From Zavarzinella formosa DSM 19928 (GTDB taxonomy: Bacteria > Planctomycetota > Planctomycetia > Gemmatales > Gemmataceae), in contig NZ_JH636445.1 in NCBI RefSeq assembly GCF_000255705.1, positions 322,558-386,557 on the forward strand: a DNA stretch of 64,000 nucleotides, given 5' to 3'. Shown here one piece after another: positions 44,998-54,125 of this stretch (position 1 is the stretch's first letter; each line of letters begins with the position of its first letter). Below the pieces are notes generated by a model. The model ran no database searches. It saw only the letters and a list, made by a program, of their open reading frames with translations, and was not told where the DNA came from. A program made the position numbers and the translations under genes.

Positions 44998-45558
44998 ATG
45001 GCCAGCGGCGGCGGCGGTTCTTGGAAAGTGGCCTACGCCGACTTCGTGACGGCGATGATGGCCTTTTTTCTCGTGATGTGGCTTGGCGCCCAGGATCAAA
45101 AGACCCGCCAATCGGTGGCCAATTACTTCATTGATCCGTCCGGCGTGAACAAGGTTCCGGCCAAGACCGGGGCCACGTTCGACTCGGTCAGTTATGGAAG
45201 CGTTCCGGTCGAGCAGAAAGTGGCAATGGGCAAGGGGCGAAGTTCGCACACCCAATCGGGGGAGCCAAGCCCGTCCACCAAACGGGTGAGTGATTTTCTC
45301 CATGCGGACAAAAAGCGACTGGCCGAGTGGCGGGACAAAGCCGCCGCCCAGCGACAGGTGGCCGGGAAATCCCGCGAGGTGTTGGAAAACACCATGACCT
45401 CCGGGGAAATGGCCGTGCAGGAACTGGCCAAAACCTTGCGGACCGATCTTACCAAGGATGTTCCCAAGGCCAAAAGCTCGCTTGAACAAGATCTTCTGTA
45501 CGACTCGTTCAACGATGTGAACTGGAAACAACTCGCCGAGGATTTGCTGTACGAGTAA
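44998..45558 (+). CDS. Short MotB-like protein lacking the OmpA domain
   Basis: The 186-residue protein has the MotB signature [20 protein letters not shown], with the ion-binding aspartate D15 at the start of its single membrane helix. A plug-like segment and charged helices follow. In other MotB proteins an OmpA-type peptidoglycan-binding domain of about 120 residues follows the linker; here the protein ends in an acidic helix ([14 protein letters not shown]) and nothing OmpA-like is found downstream in any frame. It follows motA and is probably the stator partner, but how it would be anchored to the wall is unclear. Confidence 0.8.
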   Translation: MASGGGGSWKVAYADFVTAMMAFFLVMWLGAQDQKTRQSVANYFIDPSGVNKVPAKTGATFDSVSYGSVPVEQKVAMGKGRSSHTQSGEPSPSTKRVSDFLHADKKRLAEWRDKAAAQRQVAGKSREVLENTMTSGEMAVQELAKTLRTDLTKDVPKAKSSLEQDLLYDSFNDVNWKQLAEDLLYE

Positions 45559-45681
45559 GAGAATCCGGCCCCGTTTCTTGCCCCGTTCAACCAATCAAAC
45601 TCACCTACCCCGTTTTTCGGTTCAGGGATAAGATGCCATCGCCATCTTTCTTCCTGAATCCTGATCCGTGAGTGTGTTCGC

Positions 45682-46197
45682 ATGAAAGCGTTGTTTTTGA
45701 TCGCTGACGGCTACGAAGATCTTCAATTCTTTCATCCGTATTATCGTCTCCGTGAAGAGGGCATTACTGTCACCGTGGCGGCTGCCACGAATGCCCAATC
45801 GGCCGAAGGTCTTCACGGTTATACGGTTGAACCGGACATGCCGATCCCGGAACTCAGCCCGAACGAATACGAGATTTTGATTGTTCCCGGCGGTCGTTCT
45901 CCGGAAAAACTCCGTTTGCGAGAAGAAGCGGTGAACTTGGTGCGAATGTTCGCCCAAGACGGGGGCATCGTCGCGGCCATCGGCCACGGCACCCAATTGC
46001 TCATCAGCGCCGGGGTTCTGGACAACAAACTCGCCACCGGCGATCCCGGCATTCGGGACGATATTCGCAACGCGGACGCCGGTTACCGGGACGAGGGCGT
46101 GATCGTTGATGGCAACGTCATCACCTGTCGGGGCAACCCCGATTTGCCGCTGTTTTGCGAGCAAATGCTGGCGGCCATTTCCACCCGCGTGAAGTGA
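45682..46197 (+). CDS. DJ-1/PfpI family protein without the nucleophile cysteine
   Basis: The 171-residue protein has the DJ-1/PfpI fold order: KALFLIADGYEDLQF, EILIVPGG and a nucleophile-elbow region. The elbow reads AAIGHGTQLL, in which G101 replaces the usual cysteine of A-[I]-C-H-G. PfpI/YhbO members use that cysteine for protease or deglycase activity, so this one is probably not a cysteine hydrolase, although binding is possible. The ATG at 45682 is the first in frame. It is just upstream of bioB but has no known biotin role. Confidence 0.8.
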   Translation: MKALFLIADGYEDLQFFHPYYRLREEGITVTVAAATNAQSAEGLHGYTVEPDMPIPELSPNEYEILIVPGGRSPEKLRLREEAVNLVRMFAQDGGIVAAIGHGTQLLISAGVLDNKLATGDPGIRDDIRNADAGYRDEGVIVDGNVITCRGNPDLPLFCEQMLAAISTRVK

Positions 46198-46234
46198 TTT
46201 GCCTTCCGGTCGTCCCGTCGCTAAATCAGGTCTC

Positions 46235-47176
46235 ATGAAGACGCTCGCCGAATTCAAAGCGGTTTATCAACTTCCCCTCCCGGAACTCATGCGCCAAGCC
46301 ATGACGGCCACGCGCGAACACGCGGCCGGGGACATTCAGAAGTGCGCTCTGCTGAGCATCAAAACCGGCGGTTGCCCGGAAGATTGCGGGTATTGCAGCC
46401 AAAGCGCGCATTACAAAACGCCGGTGGCCCGCGAGCCGTTGATGAGCGTTTCCGATGTGGCCGAGAAGGCCCGCGAAGCGAAAGCCAGCGGCGCCACCCG
46501 TTTTTGCATGGGAGCCGCTTGGCGAAGCCCGAAGGACGGCCCGGAGTTCGACAGCGTGTTGGAGATGGTGAAAGAGGTCAAATCCTTGGGGATGGAAGCC
46601 TGTGTCACCCTCGGGATGCTGACCGGCAATCAGGCAAAGCGGCTCAAAGAAGCCGGGTTGACCGCCTACAACCACAACCTCGACACTTCCCGGCGTTATT
46701 ACCCGGAAGTCATCACCACCCGCACCTATGATGACCGGCTGGAAACCCTCCAGCATGTTCAGGACGCTGGAATCTCCGTGTGCTGTGGCGGCATCATTGG
46801 CATGGGCGAGACGGAAGAAGACCGGTTGATGATGCTGGTCGAACTGGCCAATCTGTCCATCCCGCCTGAGAGTGTGCCGATCAATTGTCTGATGCCGGTG
46901 AAGGGGACGCCCCTGCAAATGGCCCCCAAAGTGGATTCGTTCCAACTGGTGCGGTTGATTGCGACCGCCCGGATCGCCTTTCCGAAATCCCGCGTGCGAT
47001 TGTCGGCCGGGCGGGACCGGATGAGCAACGAACTTCAAGCCCTTTGTTTCTTAGCCGGGGCTGATTCTGTGTTCTTCGGTGAGAAACTTCTGACGGCCGG
47101 AAACCCGGATGAATCGGAAGATGCCGCCTTGTTCCGGGCGATGGGAATGCCGGAAGTTCCGGCATGTTCCGCATGA
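46235..47176 (+). CDS. bioB: Biotin synthase
   Basis: BioB is the radical SAM enzyme that inserts sulfur into dethiobiotin. The 313 residues have the cluster-binding cysteines C47, C51 and C54 in GGCPEDCGYCSQS, the NHNLDTS motif, and a VRLSAGRD motif with the second-cluster arginine. The ATG at 46235 is preferred to an in-frame GTG or TTG upstream at about 46199. It opens an operon whose bioF start overlaps its stop. Confidence 0.95.
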   Translation: MKTLAEFKAVYQLPLPELMRQAMTATREHAAGDIQKCALLSIKTGGCPEDCGYCSQSAHYKTPVAREPLMSVSDVAEKAREAKASGATRFCMGAAWRSPKDGPEFDSVLEMVKEVKSLGMEACVTLGMLTGNQAKRLKEAGLTAYNHNLDTSRRYYPEVITTRTYDDRLETLQHVQDAGISVCCGGIIGMGETEEDRLMMLVELANLSIPPESVPINCLMPVKGTPLQMAPKVDSFQLVRLIATARIAFPKSRVRLSAGRDRMSNELQALCFLAGADSVFFGEKLLTAGNPDESEDAALFRAMGMPEVPACSA

Positions 47177-48306
47177 GCCTGTTCTCTCGCTGGCAGTCCT
47201 CTCTCGATCAACTCCGCACACAGGGGCGATACCGCTCCTTTGCCCTTCCACGCGGGATGGACTTTACCTCAAATGACTACTTGGGTTATGGCTCATCCCG
47301 CCGTTTCCCGATTCCTGCGGAAGATTTGGCCGCTTACCCGGTGAGCGGCATCGCCTCCCGTTTGCTTCGCGGTCATCATGCCATTTGGGAAGAGGTGGAA
47401 CAAGACCTCGCCGTCTGGCATGGCAGCGAAACAACGCTGATGCTCAACAGCGGTTACACGGCCAACGAAGGTTTGCTCTCGACGATCATGGAACCGGGTG
47501 ATTGGGTTGCCTCCGATGAGTTGAATCACGCCTGTATCGTTGACGGGCTGCGGCTGGCCAAGTCCCGCCGGTTCGGCTATCGGCACAACGATTTGAACCA
47601 TCTGGAAGACGGGTTGAAGGCCGAGGCCGCCCGCAACGACCCGGAGCGGATGCGGTTCATCATCACGGAATCCCTGTTCAGCATGGATGGCGATACCGCC
47701 CCGCTGAAGGCGATTGCCGCCTTGGCCGAGAAGTACGAAGCCCATCTCATTGTGGATGAGGCTCATTCCACCGGATGCTTTGGCGAAACCGGCTCCGGAT
47801 GTGTTGATGCCGCCGGGGTGCGGGGGCAAGTGCTGGCTTCGATGCACACCGGCGGCAAAGGGCTCGGTGTCTCCGGTGCTTATCTGGCCTGTTCCAATCT
47901 GCTCCGCGAATACCTCATCAACAAGTGTCGGCATCTCATCTTCACGACGGCATTACCGCCCATCACCGGGCTGGCCTGGAAGCACATGCTTGACCATGTG
48001 AAGACAGATGTGATCGGCCGCCGGAAACTTCATGAAAACGCTCGGCATTTCCGCATGGAATTGGCCAATCACGGGGTGACGGCCGTTGGCGAACACTACA
48101 TCGCCCCGGTGATCGTTGGCGATGATGCGAAAGCCGTGGCGGCGGCCAAGGTGTTACAACAACGGGGTTACGACGTGCGGGCCATCCGGCCGCCAAGCGT
48201 GCCGCCGGGGACATCCCGACTCCGCATTTCGATTCATGCCGACCACGACACGGACACACTGAGCCGCCTCGCCCGAGACACCTCGGAAGCGTTGAATCAT
48301 GTCTGA
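47173..48306 (+). CDS. bioF: 8-amino-7-oxononanoate synthase
   Basis: BioF is a PLP enzyme condensing pimeloyl thioester with alanine. The 377 residues have FTSNDYLGYGS, the HHAIWEEVE-type turn, DEAHSTGCFG for the cofactor ring and the Schiff-base lysine K229 in HTGGKGLGVSG. The ATG at 47173 overlaps the bioB stop (ATGA). Its own 3' end overlaps the bioDA start by eight bases. Confidence 0.93.
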   Translation: MSLFSRWQSSLDQLRTQGRYRSFALPRGMDFTSNDYLGYGSSRRFPIPAEDLAAYPVSGIASRLLRGHHAIWEEVEQDLAVWHGSETTLMLNSGYTANEGLLSTIMEPGDWVASDELNHACIVDGLRLAKSRRFGYRHNDLNHLEDGLKAEAARNDPERMRFIITESLFSMDGDTAPLKAIAALAEKYEAHLIVDEAHSTGCFGETGSGCVDAAGVRGQVLASMHTGGKGLGVSGAYLACSNLLREYLINKCRHLIFTTALPPITGLAWKHMLDHVKTDVIGRRKLHENARHFRMELANHGVTAVGEHYIAPVIVGDDAKAVAAAKVLQQRGYDVRAIRPPSVPPGTSRLRISIHADHDTDTLSRLARDTSEALNHV

Positions 48307-50209
48307 TTTCGTTGTTCTGGGTACCGACACCGACGCAGGGAAGACGACGTTTTCCATTCTGTGGCTGACGGCGTTTGGCCCGGCTTGTGCCTATTGGAAA
48401 CCCCTCGAAACCGGCGATTCGGACACGGAAAAAATCCGGCGTCTTTGCCCGCAAACAGTCGTTCATCCCCCGGTGATGCGATTCGCGGAACCGGTCGCCC
48501 CGCCACTGGCGGCAAGGCGGGAAGGTCGGCCAATCCCATCAGCCGGCAAACTGTTGAAATTGCGGCCAGTCGGTGACCAACCCCTCTTGATCGAAACCTT
48601 CGGCGGCCCCTTCTCCCCGTTGAACGAATCCGAGTTGCAACTGGACTTCATCCGGCAAATTCAATTGTCGGCGGTGCTGGTTTCCAATTCAGCGGTCGGG
48701 GCCATCGGACGCACGCTTGCGTGCTTGAAATCTCTGAGTGTCGAGGGCATCATTCCGGCGGCCGTCGTGTTGCTTGGACCGGATGATCCGTATGCCGTCG
48801 AGCAAATTGGCAGGCGCTCGCCTGTCCCGGTGTTCTCGCTTGATGTGCCGAAGGTTTGGGATCGGGACGGATTTCAATGTATTGTCACGGCTCGCCGTCA
48901 AGTCTTCGCGGATCTGGAACAAGTTCTCAAAGCCCCTGAAAAACAACGGAATTTGATCCTCCGAGACCGGGCGGCCATCTGGCATCCGTACACATCGTTG
49001 AAAGACCCGCTGGACCCATTGCCGGTTGTGGCCGCCGAGGCCGAGTATTTGATTCTTGAAGACGGCCGGAAAATCATCGATGCCGTCTCGTCTTGGTGGA
49101 CAATCCTGCACGGTCACCGGCCGCCGAAATTGGTGGCGGCGTTGCATCGGGCCATCGAACAGTTGGATCATGTGATCTTCGGCGGAGCCACCCATCCCCA
49201 TGCCGTCGAAGTGGCCGAGGCCCTTTTGAAAACCGTGCCGTGGGAATCGGGCGGCCGGGTGTTCTTTTCGGACAATGGCAGCACGGCCGTCGAAGTCGCC
49301 TTGAAGATGGCTTACCAATGGTGGGTTCACCAGGGCGAACCACAACGCACGTTGTTTGTGGGCTTCGAGAACGGCTATCACGGGGACACCTTCGGGGCGA
49401 TGGCCATTGGCCGCGATCCGCTGTTCTTCGGAAAATTTGAGCCGTTGCTGTTCAATGCCGTTCAAATTCCCGTTTCCCCGAAATCGCTTGATGAAACATT
49501 GGCCCGCGAAGGAAACCGCATCGCGGCCGTCGTCATCGAACCGCTGGTGCAGGGGGCCGGGGGAATGCAAATGCACTCCCCGGAAATTCTGGCTGAACTC
49601 TGTTCTGTAGCCGGTAAGCATGGAGTCTTGTTCATTGTCGATGAGGTCATGACGGGGGGGCGCACGGGAAGTTGGTGGGCGCATTCGCAGGCGAAGATCG
49701 AGCCAGATTTGATTTGTTCCTCCAAAACGCTCGCCGGGGGAATGCTCCCGCTGGCCGCCACCCTAGCTTCCCCGAAAATCGTTGAATCCTTTGATTTTGT
49801 TGATCGCACGAAGACGCTTTTTCACGGCCACTCATTCACGGCCAATCCGTTGGCCTGCGCGGTGGCTGCCGAGAATTTGAAGATGCTGGCCGATGACAAT
49901 TGGCTGGCGGATGTTCGACGAATTGAGAACTTCTGGGCGGCGAACAACGGTGTTTTTGAGGGTTTGCCCGGCGTGATCGCGGTCCGGCGACGGGGGACGA
50001 TTCTGGCGGTCGAACTGGATGTTCCCGGCGGGTATCTCGCGGAGGTCGGCCCGTGCGTCCGGCGGTTCTCGCTGGAGCATGGGGTGATGCTGCGCCCGTT
50101 GGGGAACGTGATCTATGCGATGCCCCCTCTTGGGACATCCGACGAATCATTGCGGCGAATTTTGGAGGTGATGGTCAAAGCGATCAGGCATTTGCACGAA
50201 GTCCCATAA
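48299..50209 (+). CDS. bioDA: Bifunctional dethiobiotin synthetase / DAPA aminotransferase
   Basis: The 636-residue fusion covers the two middle steps of biotin synthesis. Residues 1-205 are BioD with the P-loop GTDTDAGKTT and the KPLETG segment. Residues about 215-636 are BioA with WHPYTSLKDPL, the pyridoxal-binding lysine K476 in SSKTLAGG, and the GHSFTANPLACA loop. A BioD-BioA fusion in one chain is familiar from plants and fungi (BIO3-BIO1) and is uncommon in bacteria. With bioB and bioF upstream the operon has all enzymes from pimeloyl thioester to biotin. Confidence 0.93.
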   Translation: MSDFVVLGTDTDAGKTTFSILWLTAFGPACAYWKPLETGDSDTEKIRRLCPQTVVHPPVMRFAEPVAPPLAARREGRPIPSAGKLLKLRPVGDQPLLIETFGGPFSPLNESELQLDFIRQIQLSAVLVSNSAVGAIGRTLACLKSLSVEGIIPAAVVLLGPDDPYAVEQIGRRSPVPVFSLDVPKVWDRDGFQCIVTARRQVFADLEQVLKAPEKQRNLILRDRAAIWHPYTSLKDPLDPLPVVAAEAEYLILEDGRKIIDAVSSWWTILHGHRPPKLVAALHRAIEQLDHVIFGGATHPHAVEVAEALLKTVPWESGGRVFFSDNGSTAVEVALKMAYQWWVHQGEPQRTLFVGFENGYHGDTFGAMAIGRDPLFFGKFEPLLFNAVQIPVSPKSLDETLAREGNRIAAVVIEPLVQGAGGMQMHSPEILAELCSVAGKHGVLFIVDEVMTGGRTGSWWAHSQAKIEPDLICSSKTLAGGMLPLAATLASPKIVESFDFVDRTKTLFHGHSFTANPLACAVAAENLKMLADDNWLADVRRIENFWAANNGVFEGLPGVIAVRRRGTILAVELDVPGGYLAEVGPCVRRFSLEHGVMLRPLGNVIYAMPPLGTSDESLRRILEVMVKAIRHLHEVP

Positions 50210-50232
50210 TAGAGGGGGACGGGAGTGTCATC

Positions 50233-50685
50233 ATGCCGGAATGGCTGCAACAATTCGTGCCGGAGGGGTGGGACAGCCGGGAGGTCTTGTTCGTCACCGC
50301 CGGGTTTACCATCGCGACGGCCGTAATCAGTCTGGCGATGGTGGCGTGGGTCGTTGTGAGGCTGCCGGGCGATTATTTCGTCAGCGACCGGGCGGCTAAT
50401 CGTTGGAAAGAATCCCACCCGCTGATTCGCTGGCCGATGACCATTCTTTCGCAACTCTTGGGCATTGTCCTCATTTTGCTCGGAATTGTGATGTCCCTGC
50501 CGGGCGTTCCCGGCCAGGGTTTTTTGACCATCATGGTCGGCATCATGTTGTTGGAATTTCCGGGCAAGCGCAATGTGGAACGGTGGGTTCTTCGGCGAAG
50601 AGGCGTCTCTCTCGGCATCAACAAGATTCGCGCCCGCTTCGGCCGGGAGCCGTTGCAACTCGACAACCCGGCGGCGACGCCATAA
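50233..50685 (+). CDS. Small membrane protein of PGPGW type
   Basis: The 150-residue protein has two or three helices, with LGIVLILLGIVMSLPGVPGQGFLTIMVG in the middle. The PGVPGQG loop between two helices, followed by EFPGKRN, resembles the PGPGW family of putative transmembrane proteins, for which no function is known. The ATG at 50233 is preceded by a purine-rich AGAGGGGGACGGGAG. It follows bioDA by 23 bases and leuD follows 40 bases on. Confidence 0.7.
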   Translation: MPEWLQQFVPEGWDSREVLFVTAGFTIATAVISLAMVAWVVVRLPGDYFVSDRAANRWKESHPLIRWPMTILSQLLGIVLILLGIVMSLPGVPGQGFLTIMVGIMLLEFPGKRNVERWVLRRRGVSLGINKIRARFGREPLQLDNPAATP

Positions 50686-50725
50686 AATGCGGGCTTCTGG
50701 AAACCGAACCGAAAAAGACGAGAAA

Positions 50726-51289
50726 ATGGAAAAGATCATCAAGGGCAAGGCGTTCGTGCTGGGCGACAACGTGGACACGGACCAGATCATCCCGGCCCAA
50801 TACCTCACCTACAACCCGTCGATTCCGGCCGAGTACAAGATGTTCGGCAAGTTCGCGCTCTCCAGCGTGCCGCCCGGCCAGATGGGGTTGCCGAAGGGGC
50901 ATCAAGCCTTCCACACGGATGACGAATTTGTCTCGCCGTTTACGATCATCGTCGCCGGGAAAAATTTCGGCTGCGGTTCCTCCCGCGAACACGCCCCCAT
51001 CGCTTTGGCCGCCGCCGGGATCAAAGCCGTGGTGTGCGAGTTTTACGCCCGTATTTTTTACCGGAACTCGGTAAACGGCAGCTATCTGGTGCCCGTGGAA
51101 TGTCAAACGCGCTTGATCAATGACATTGCCACCGGGGACGAATTGACCATCGACCTTGAGAACCACACGCTGACCAATCACACCACCAAGGACACTTGGA
51201 AGTTGCAAGACCTTGGGGAGGTGGCCCCGATCATCGAGGCCGGCGGTATCTTCGAGTATGCGAAAAAAGTCGGGATGTTGAAGTCCTGA
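50726..51289 (+). CDS. leuD: 3-isopropylmalate dehydratase small subunit (LeuD/HacB type)
   Basis: This subunit forms the swivelling domain of isopropylmalate isomerase and related enzymes. The 187 residues contain GDNVDTDQIIPA, the CGSSREHAP loop that reaches the active site, and a YRNSVNG motif. The length and the DTDQIIPAQYL start fit LeuD or the archaeal/thermophilic homoaconitase small subunit. The large subunit (LeuC) is not adjacent, so the exact substrate is not certain. It ends one base before the convergent sulfatase. Confidence 0.88.
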   Translation: MEKIIKGKAFVLGDNVDTDQIIPAQYLTYNPSIPAEYKMFGKFALSSVPPGQMGLPKGHQAFHTDDEFVSPFTIIVAGKNFGCGSSREHAPIALAAAGIKAVVCEFYARIFYRNSVNGSYLVPVECQTRLINDIATGDELTIDLENHTLTNHTTKDTWKLQDLGEVAPIIEAGGIFEYAKKVGMLKS

Positions 51290-51290
51290 A

Positions 51291-53009
51291 TCAGTTCCCG
51301 ATCCGTTCCAGCGTGACGGATTGAATTTGAATCGCCCGGTCGTCGCTCGACGGCCGGACGGTGGCCTCTCCCTTTTCCAGCTTCATTTTCTCCACAACAT
51401 GTTTTGTTTCTTTCGGCTCAAATGCGATCATTGTGGCACCGTCCCCGATCCCGATGGAAACGGTTCGCTTGCGGTCAACCGGGTTCACATTCAGCGTTAA
51501 CCGGTAAGTCCCGGATTGGGTGACATCAATCATCCATTCACCCAAATCCCCCGGTTGCCAGCCGGCCCGGTCGCCCCGCCAATCCTGCCGGGTCAGCACG
51601 GTGACGGGTTGCTGTTTGGCGCCGACGGCGATTCGGGGCGGGGCGAATTGCCGGGTGGACTTCACATCGGCGAACCACGCTTCATATTTGGTTTTCAGTT
51701 TCGCCACTTCATCGGGCAATTTGGCCGCGAGATCATGTTCCTCGAACGGGTCGTTCGGAATGTCGAACAGCTCAAATTTCCACTTGGGATCGTTCTTCCC
51801 CTTGGCCGGGGGAATGGCCCCGCTGGCCTGGACTAGTTTGTATTTGCCGCCGATGGCGGTGAAGGCCCGGTAAAGTTCCGGCACGTCGCCGCGATGCCAT
51901 TGCAGAAACAAGGTGCGATCTTCCAGCGGTTTGCCGTTTTCGATCAGGGCAAGCAAACTCCGGCCGTCAATCTTTAATGCCTTGGGGATCTTCACTCCGC
52001 AAGCTTCCAAAATCGTCGGGAAAAGGTCGATGTGGGCGGCGGGCGTCGTGATTTCTTTTGATTCCTTCCATTTGGCTTTCCAAGACATGAAACATTGCGC
52101 CCGTGTCCCGCCTTCGTAGACAGTACCCTTGCGGTTGCGCAGTCCGGCGTTCCAACGATTGCCGCCGACGCCGTTGTCGGTCAGGAAAATCACCAGCGTG
52201 TCTTCGGGAACGGCGTTGATGAGTTTCTGAAAATTCCGGTCGATGTTGGCGATCATTCCGTAGGCTTTGCCGGCCTCGGTGGCATCAAATTTTCCGGTCA
52301 GCCACGGTTGGCCGATTTTCGGAAACATCCCGTCGTTGATGTTCTTGTACGGTTCCCAATCCGCGTCCTGAACTTGAAACGGCGAATGCGGGCAGTTGTA
52401 AGCCACATACGCGAAAAATGGTTCGTTCGCTTTGGTGTTCACGAATTTGATGGCCGCGTCGGTGAAGATATCCGTCACATAGCCGGTGAATTTTTTCTCG
52501 ACTCCGTTTTCAAACAACACCGGATCTTGGTAATTGCTTCCCCCCGGCGGGTCCGACGGTTGGGCGATGCCGCCGCCCCGGTGCATCAGCACGGTTTGGA
52601 AGCCTTGATCCTGCGGCCGCATCGGGTAGTTGTCGCCTAAATGCCACTTGCCGAACAAGCCGGTGCGGTAACCGCCGTCTTTCAGGACTTCGGCAAGGGT
52701 CGTTTCGTCCCCGTGCATCATCGACCGGCCGAGGAAAGTATCCACAATGCCGGTGCGATAGGTGTATCGCCCGGTGAGCAGGCTTGACCGCGTGGGGGAG
52801 CATACCGGCGAGACGTAAAAGCGGTTGAATCGCACGCTGCGTTTGGCGAAGGCGTCCAAGTTGGGAGTTTTCAAAACCGGGTTGCCGTGGAAGCCGAGAT
52901 CACCATAGCCTTGGTCGTCCGTGATGACGACCAGCACGTTCGGCTTGGCAAAGGCCGGGCCGCAAACGGCCCACCATGCGGCGATGAGAAGAGGAAAAGA
53001 TCGGATCAC
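51291..53009 (-). CDS. Secreted sulfatase (formylglycine type)
   Basis: The 572-residue exported protein has a signal peptide (PLLIAAWWAVCGPAFA) and the DDQGYGDLG metal site. C70 in CSPTRSSLLTGR is the cysteine that would be converted to formylglycine, and GKWHLGD and a later DNG(VGGNRW) region follow. The C-terminal 140 residues form a beta domain that may bind carbohydrate (RGDRAGWQPGDLG). Planctomycetes carry many such genes, probably for cutting sulfate from algal polysaccharides. A serine or cysteine maturase is needed but not nearby. Confidence 0.93.
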   Translation of the reverse strand: MIRSFPLLIAAWWAVCGPAFAKPNVLVVITDDQGYGDLGFHGNPVLKTPNLDAFAKRSVRFNRFYVSPVCSPTRSSLLTGRYTYRTGIVDTFLGRSMMHGDETTLAEVLKDGGYRTGLFGKWHLGDNYPMRPQDQGFQTVLMHRGGGIAQPSDPPGGSNYQDPVLFENGVEKKFTGYVTDIFTDAAIKFVNTKANEPFFAYVAYNCPHSPFQVQDADWEPYKNINDGMFPKIGQPWLTGKFDATEAGKAYGMIANIDRNFQKLINAVPEDTLVIFLTDNGVGGNRWNAGLRNRKGTVYEGGTRAQCFMSWKAKWKESKEITTPAAHIDLFPTILEACGVKIPKALKIDGRSLLALIENGKPLEDRTLFLQWHRGDVPELYRAFTAIGGKYKLVQASGAIPPAKGKNDPKWKFELFDIPNDPFEEHDLAAKLPDEVAKLKTKYEAWFADVKSTRQFAPPRIAVGAKQQPVTVLTRQDWRGDRAGWQPGDLGEWMIDVTQSGTYRLTLNVNPVDRKRTVSIGIGDGATMIAFEPKETKHVVEKMKLEKGEATVRPSSDDRAIQIQSVTLERIGN

Positions 53010-53087
53010 GGAGACACTCCTTCACCACATTCGGTTTCGGGGAAGTATAATCAATGGCAGCGATTCCCACCACGAGTTCCCGCTCTC

Positions 53088-54077
53088 ATGCCAATTGACT
53101 GGTCGCCGTTTGTAACCTTTGTGAAAGATCATTCACGGTTCCTGATTATGACGCACGTCCGGCCGGACGGCGACGCCCTTGGGTCCGAACTGGCCTTGGC
53201 GGCGGCCCTGCGGAAGAAAGGAAAAACGGCGAGAGTGGTGGTGGCCAGCAATCTCGGGCCGCGTTATGAGTTTCTGAACCCTGGTGGAAAAGCGGTCGAA
53301 CGGTTCCACCCGCCGGGCCGGGAATTCGACAATTGCGACGCGATCATTGTCGTGGACACCGGAACATGGAGCCAGCTTGGAGATTTCGGCGAGTACATGC
53401 GAAGCCGGCCCGTCGGCAAGGCGGTGATTGACCATCACCGCACCCAGGACGATCTCGGCGGATTGCGATTCGTGGACACCACCGCCGAGGCCGCCGGCCG
53501 GTTGGTTTACGAAGCAACGAACGCCCTTGGCGTCAAAATCGATGCCGAGATGGCTCATCCGATGTTCATGGCCCTCGCCACGGACACTGGTTGGTTCCGT
53601 CACGCGAACACAACGCCGCAAACTTATGCCTTGGCCGAGGAATTGATGGCCGCCGGGGCGAGGCCGCAGGAGGTATATGAGGCGATTTACGAACAGATTT
53701 CGCTTCCCCGCATGAAGCTGACTGGCTTGGCTCTCCAGCGGATGAGTTCGCTGGCCGACGGCAAGATTGTCTGGTCCGAGGTCCGCATGGAGGATTATCC
53801 CGCGACCGGGGCCGTCCCGCCGGACACGGAAGATTTGATTAGCTACGCCCGGAGCATCACCGGGGCCGAGATCGCCATGATCTTTATCGAACAGGCCGAT
53901 GGCGGCACGAAGGTCAGCTTTCGCGGCAAGGAACCGCATGATGTCTCCAAACTCGCGGAACGCTTTGGCGGCGGCGGCCACAAACTGGCCGCCGGGGCGA
54001 CCGTCACCACCGCGTTGTCCGTGACACGAGAGGCCGTTTTGAAGGCCGCCACGGAAGTATTGGCCATCGCCCGTTGA
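53088..54077 (+). CDS. DHH/DHHA1 phosphoesterase (NrnA-like)
   Basis: The 329-residue protein has the DHH order: MTHVRPDGDALGS, VVDTG, IDHHRTQDDLG and a C-terminal GGGGHKLAAG of DHHA1. NrnA proteins hydrolyse nanoRNA oligonucleotides and pAp. The ATG at 53088 is preferred because the first family motif begins soon after it; the frame is open upstream. Cytoplasmic. Confidence 0.9.
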   Translation: MPIDWSPFVTFVKDHSRFLIMTHVRPDGDALGSELALAAALRKKGKTARVVVASNLGPRYEFLNPGGKAVERFHPPGREFDNCDAIIVVDTGTWSQLGDFGEYMRSRPVGKAVIDHHRTQDDLGGLRFVDTTAEAAGRLVYEATNALGVKIDAEMAHPMFMALATDTGWFRHANTTPQTYALAEELMAAGARPQEVYEAIYEQISLPRMKLTGLALQRMSSLADGKIVWSEVRMEDYPATGAVPPDTEDLISYARSITGAEIAMIFIEQADGGTKVSFRGKEPHDVSKLAERFGGGGHKLAAGATVTTALSVTREAVLKAATEVLAIAR

Positions 54078-54125
54078 TTACCAACCTACCCACCCTCCCA
54101 CTTTTTCCTTGCGGAGACCATCTCC

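Noticed and set aside
44063-45558. Zorya-type defence pair (ZorA/ZorB)
   Set aside because: The MotA-like protein lacks the long ZorA tail and no helicase or nuclease gene follows, so a flagellar-type stator is the simpler reading.
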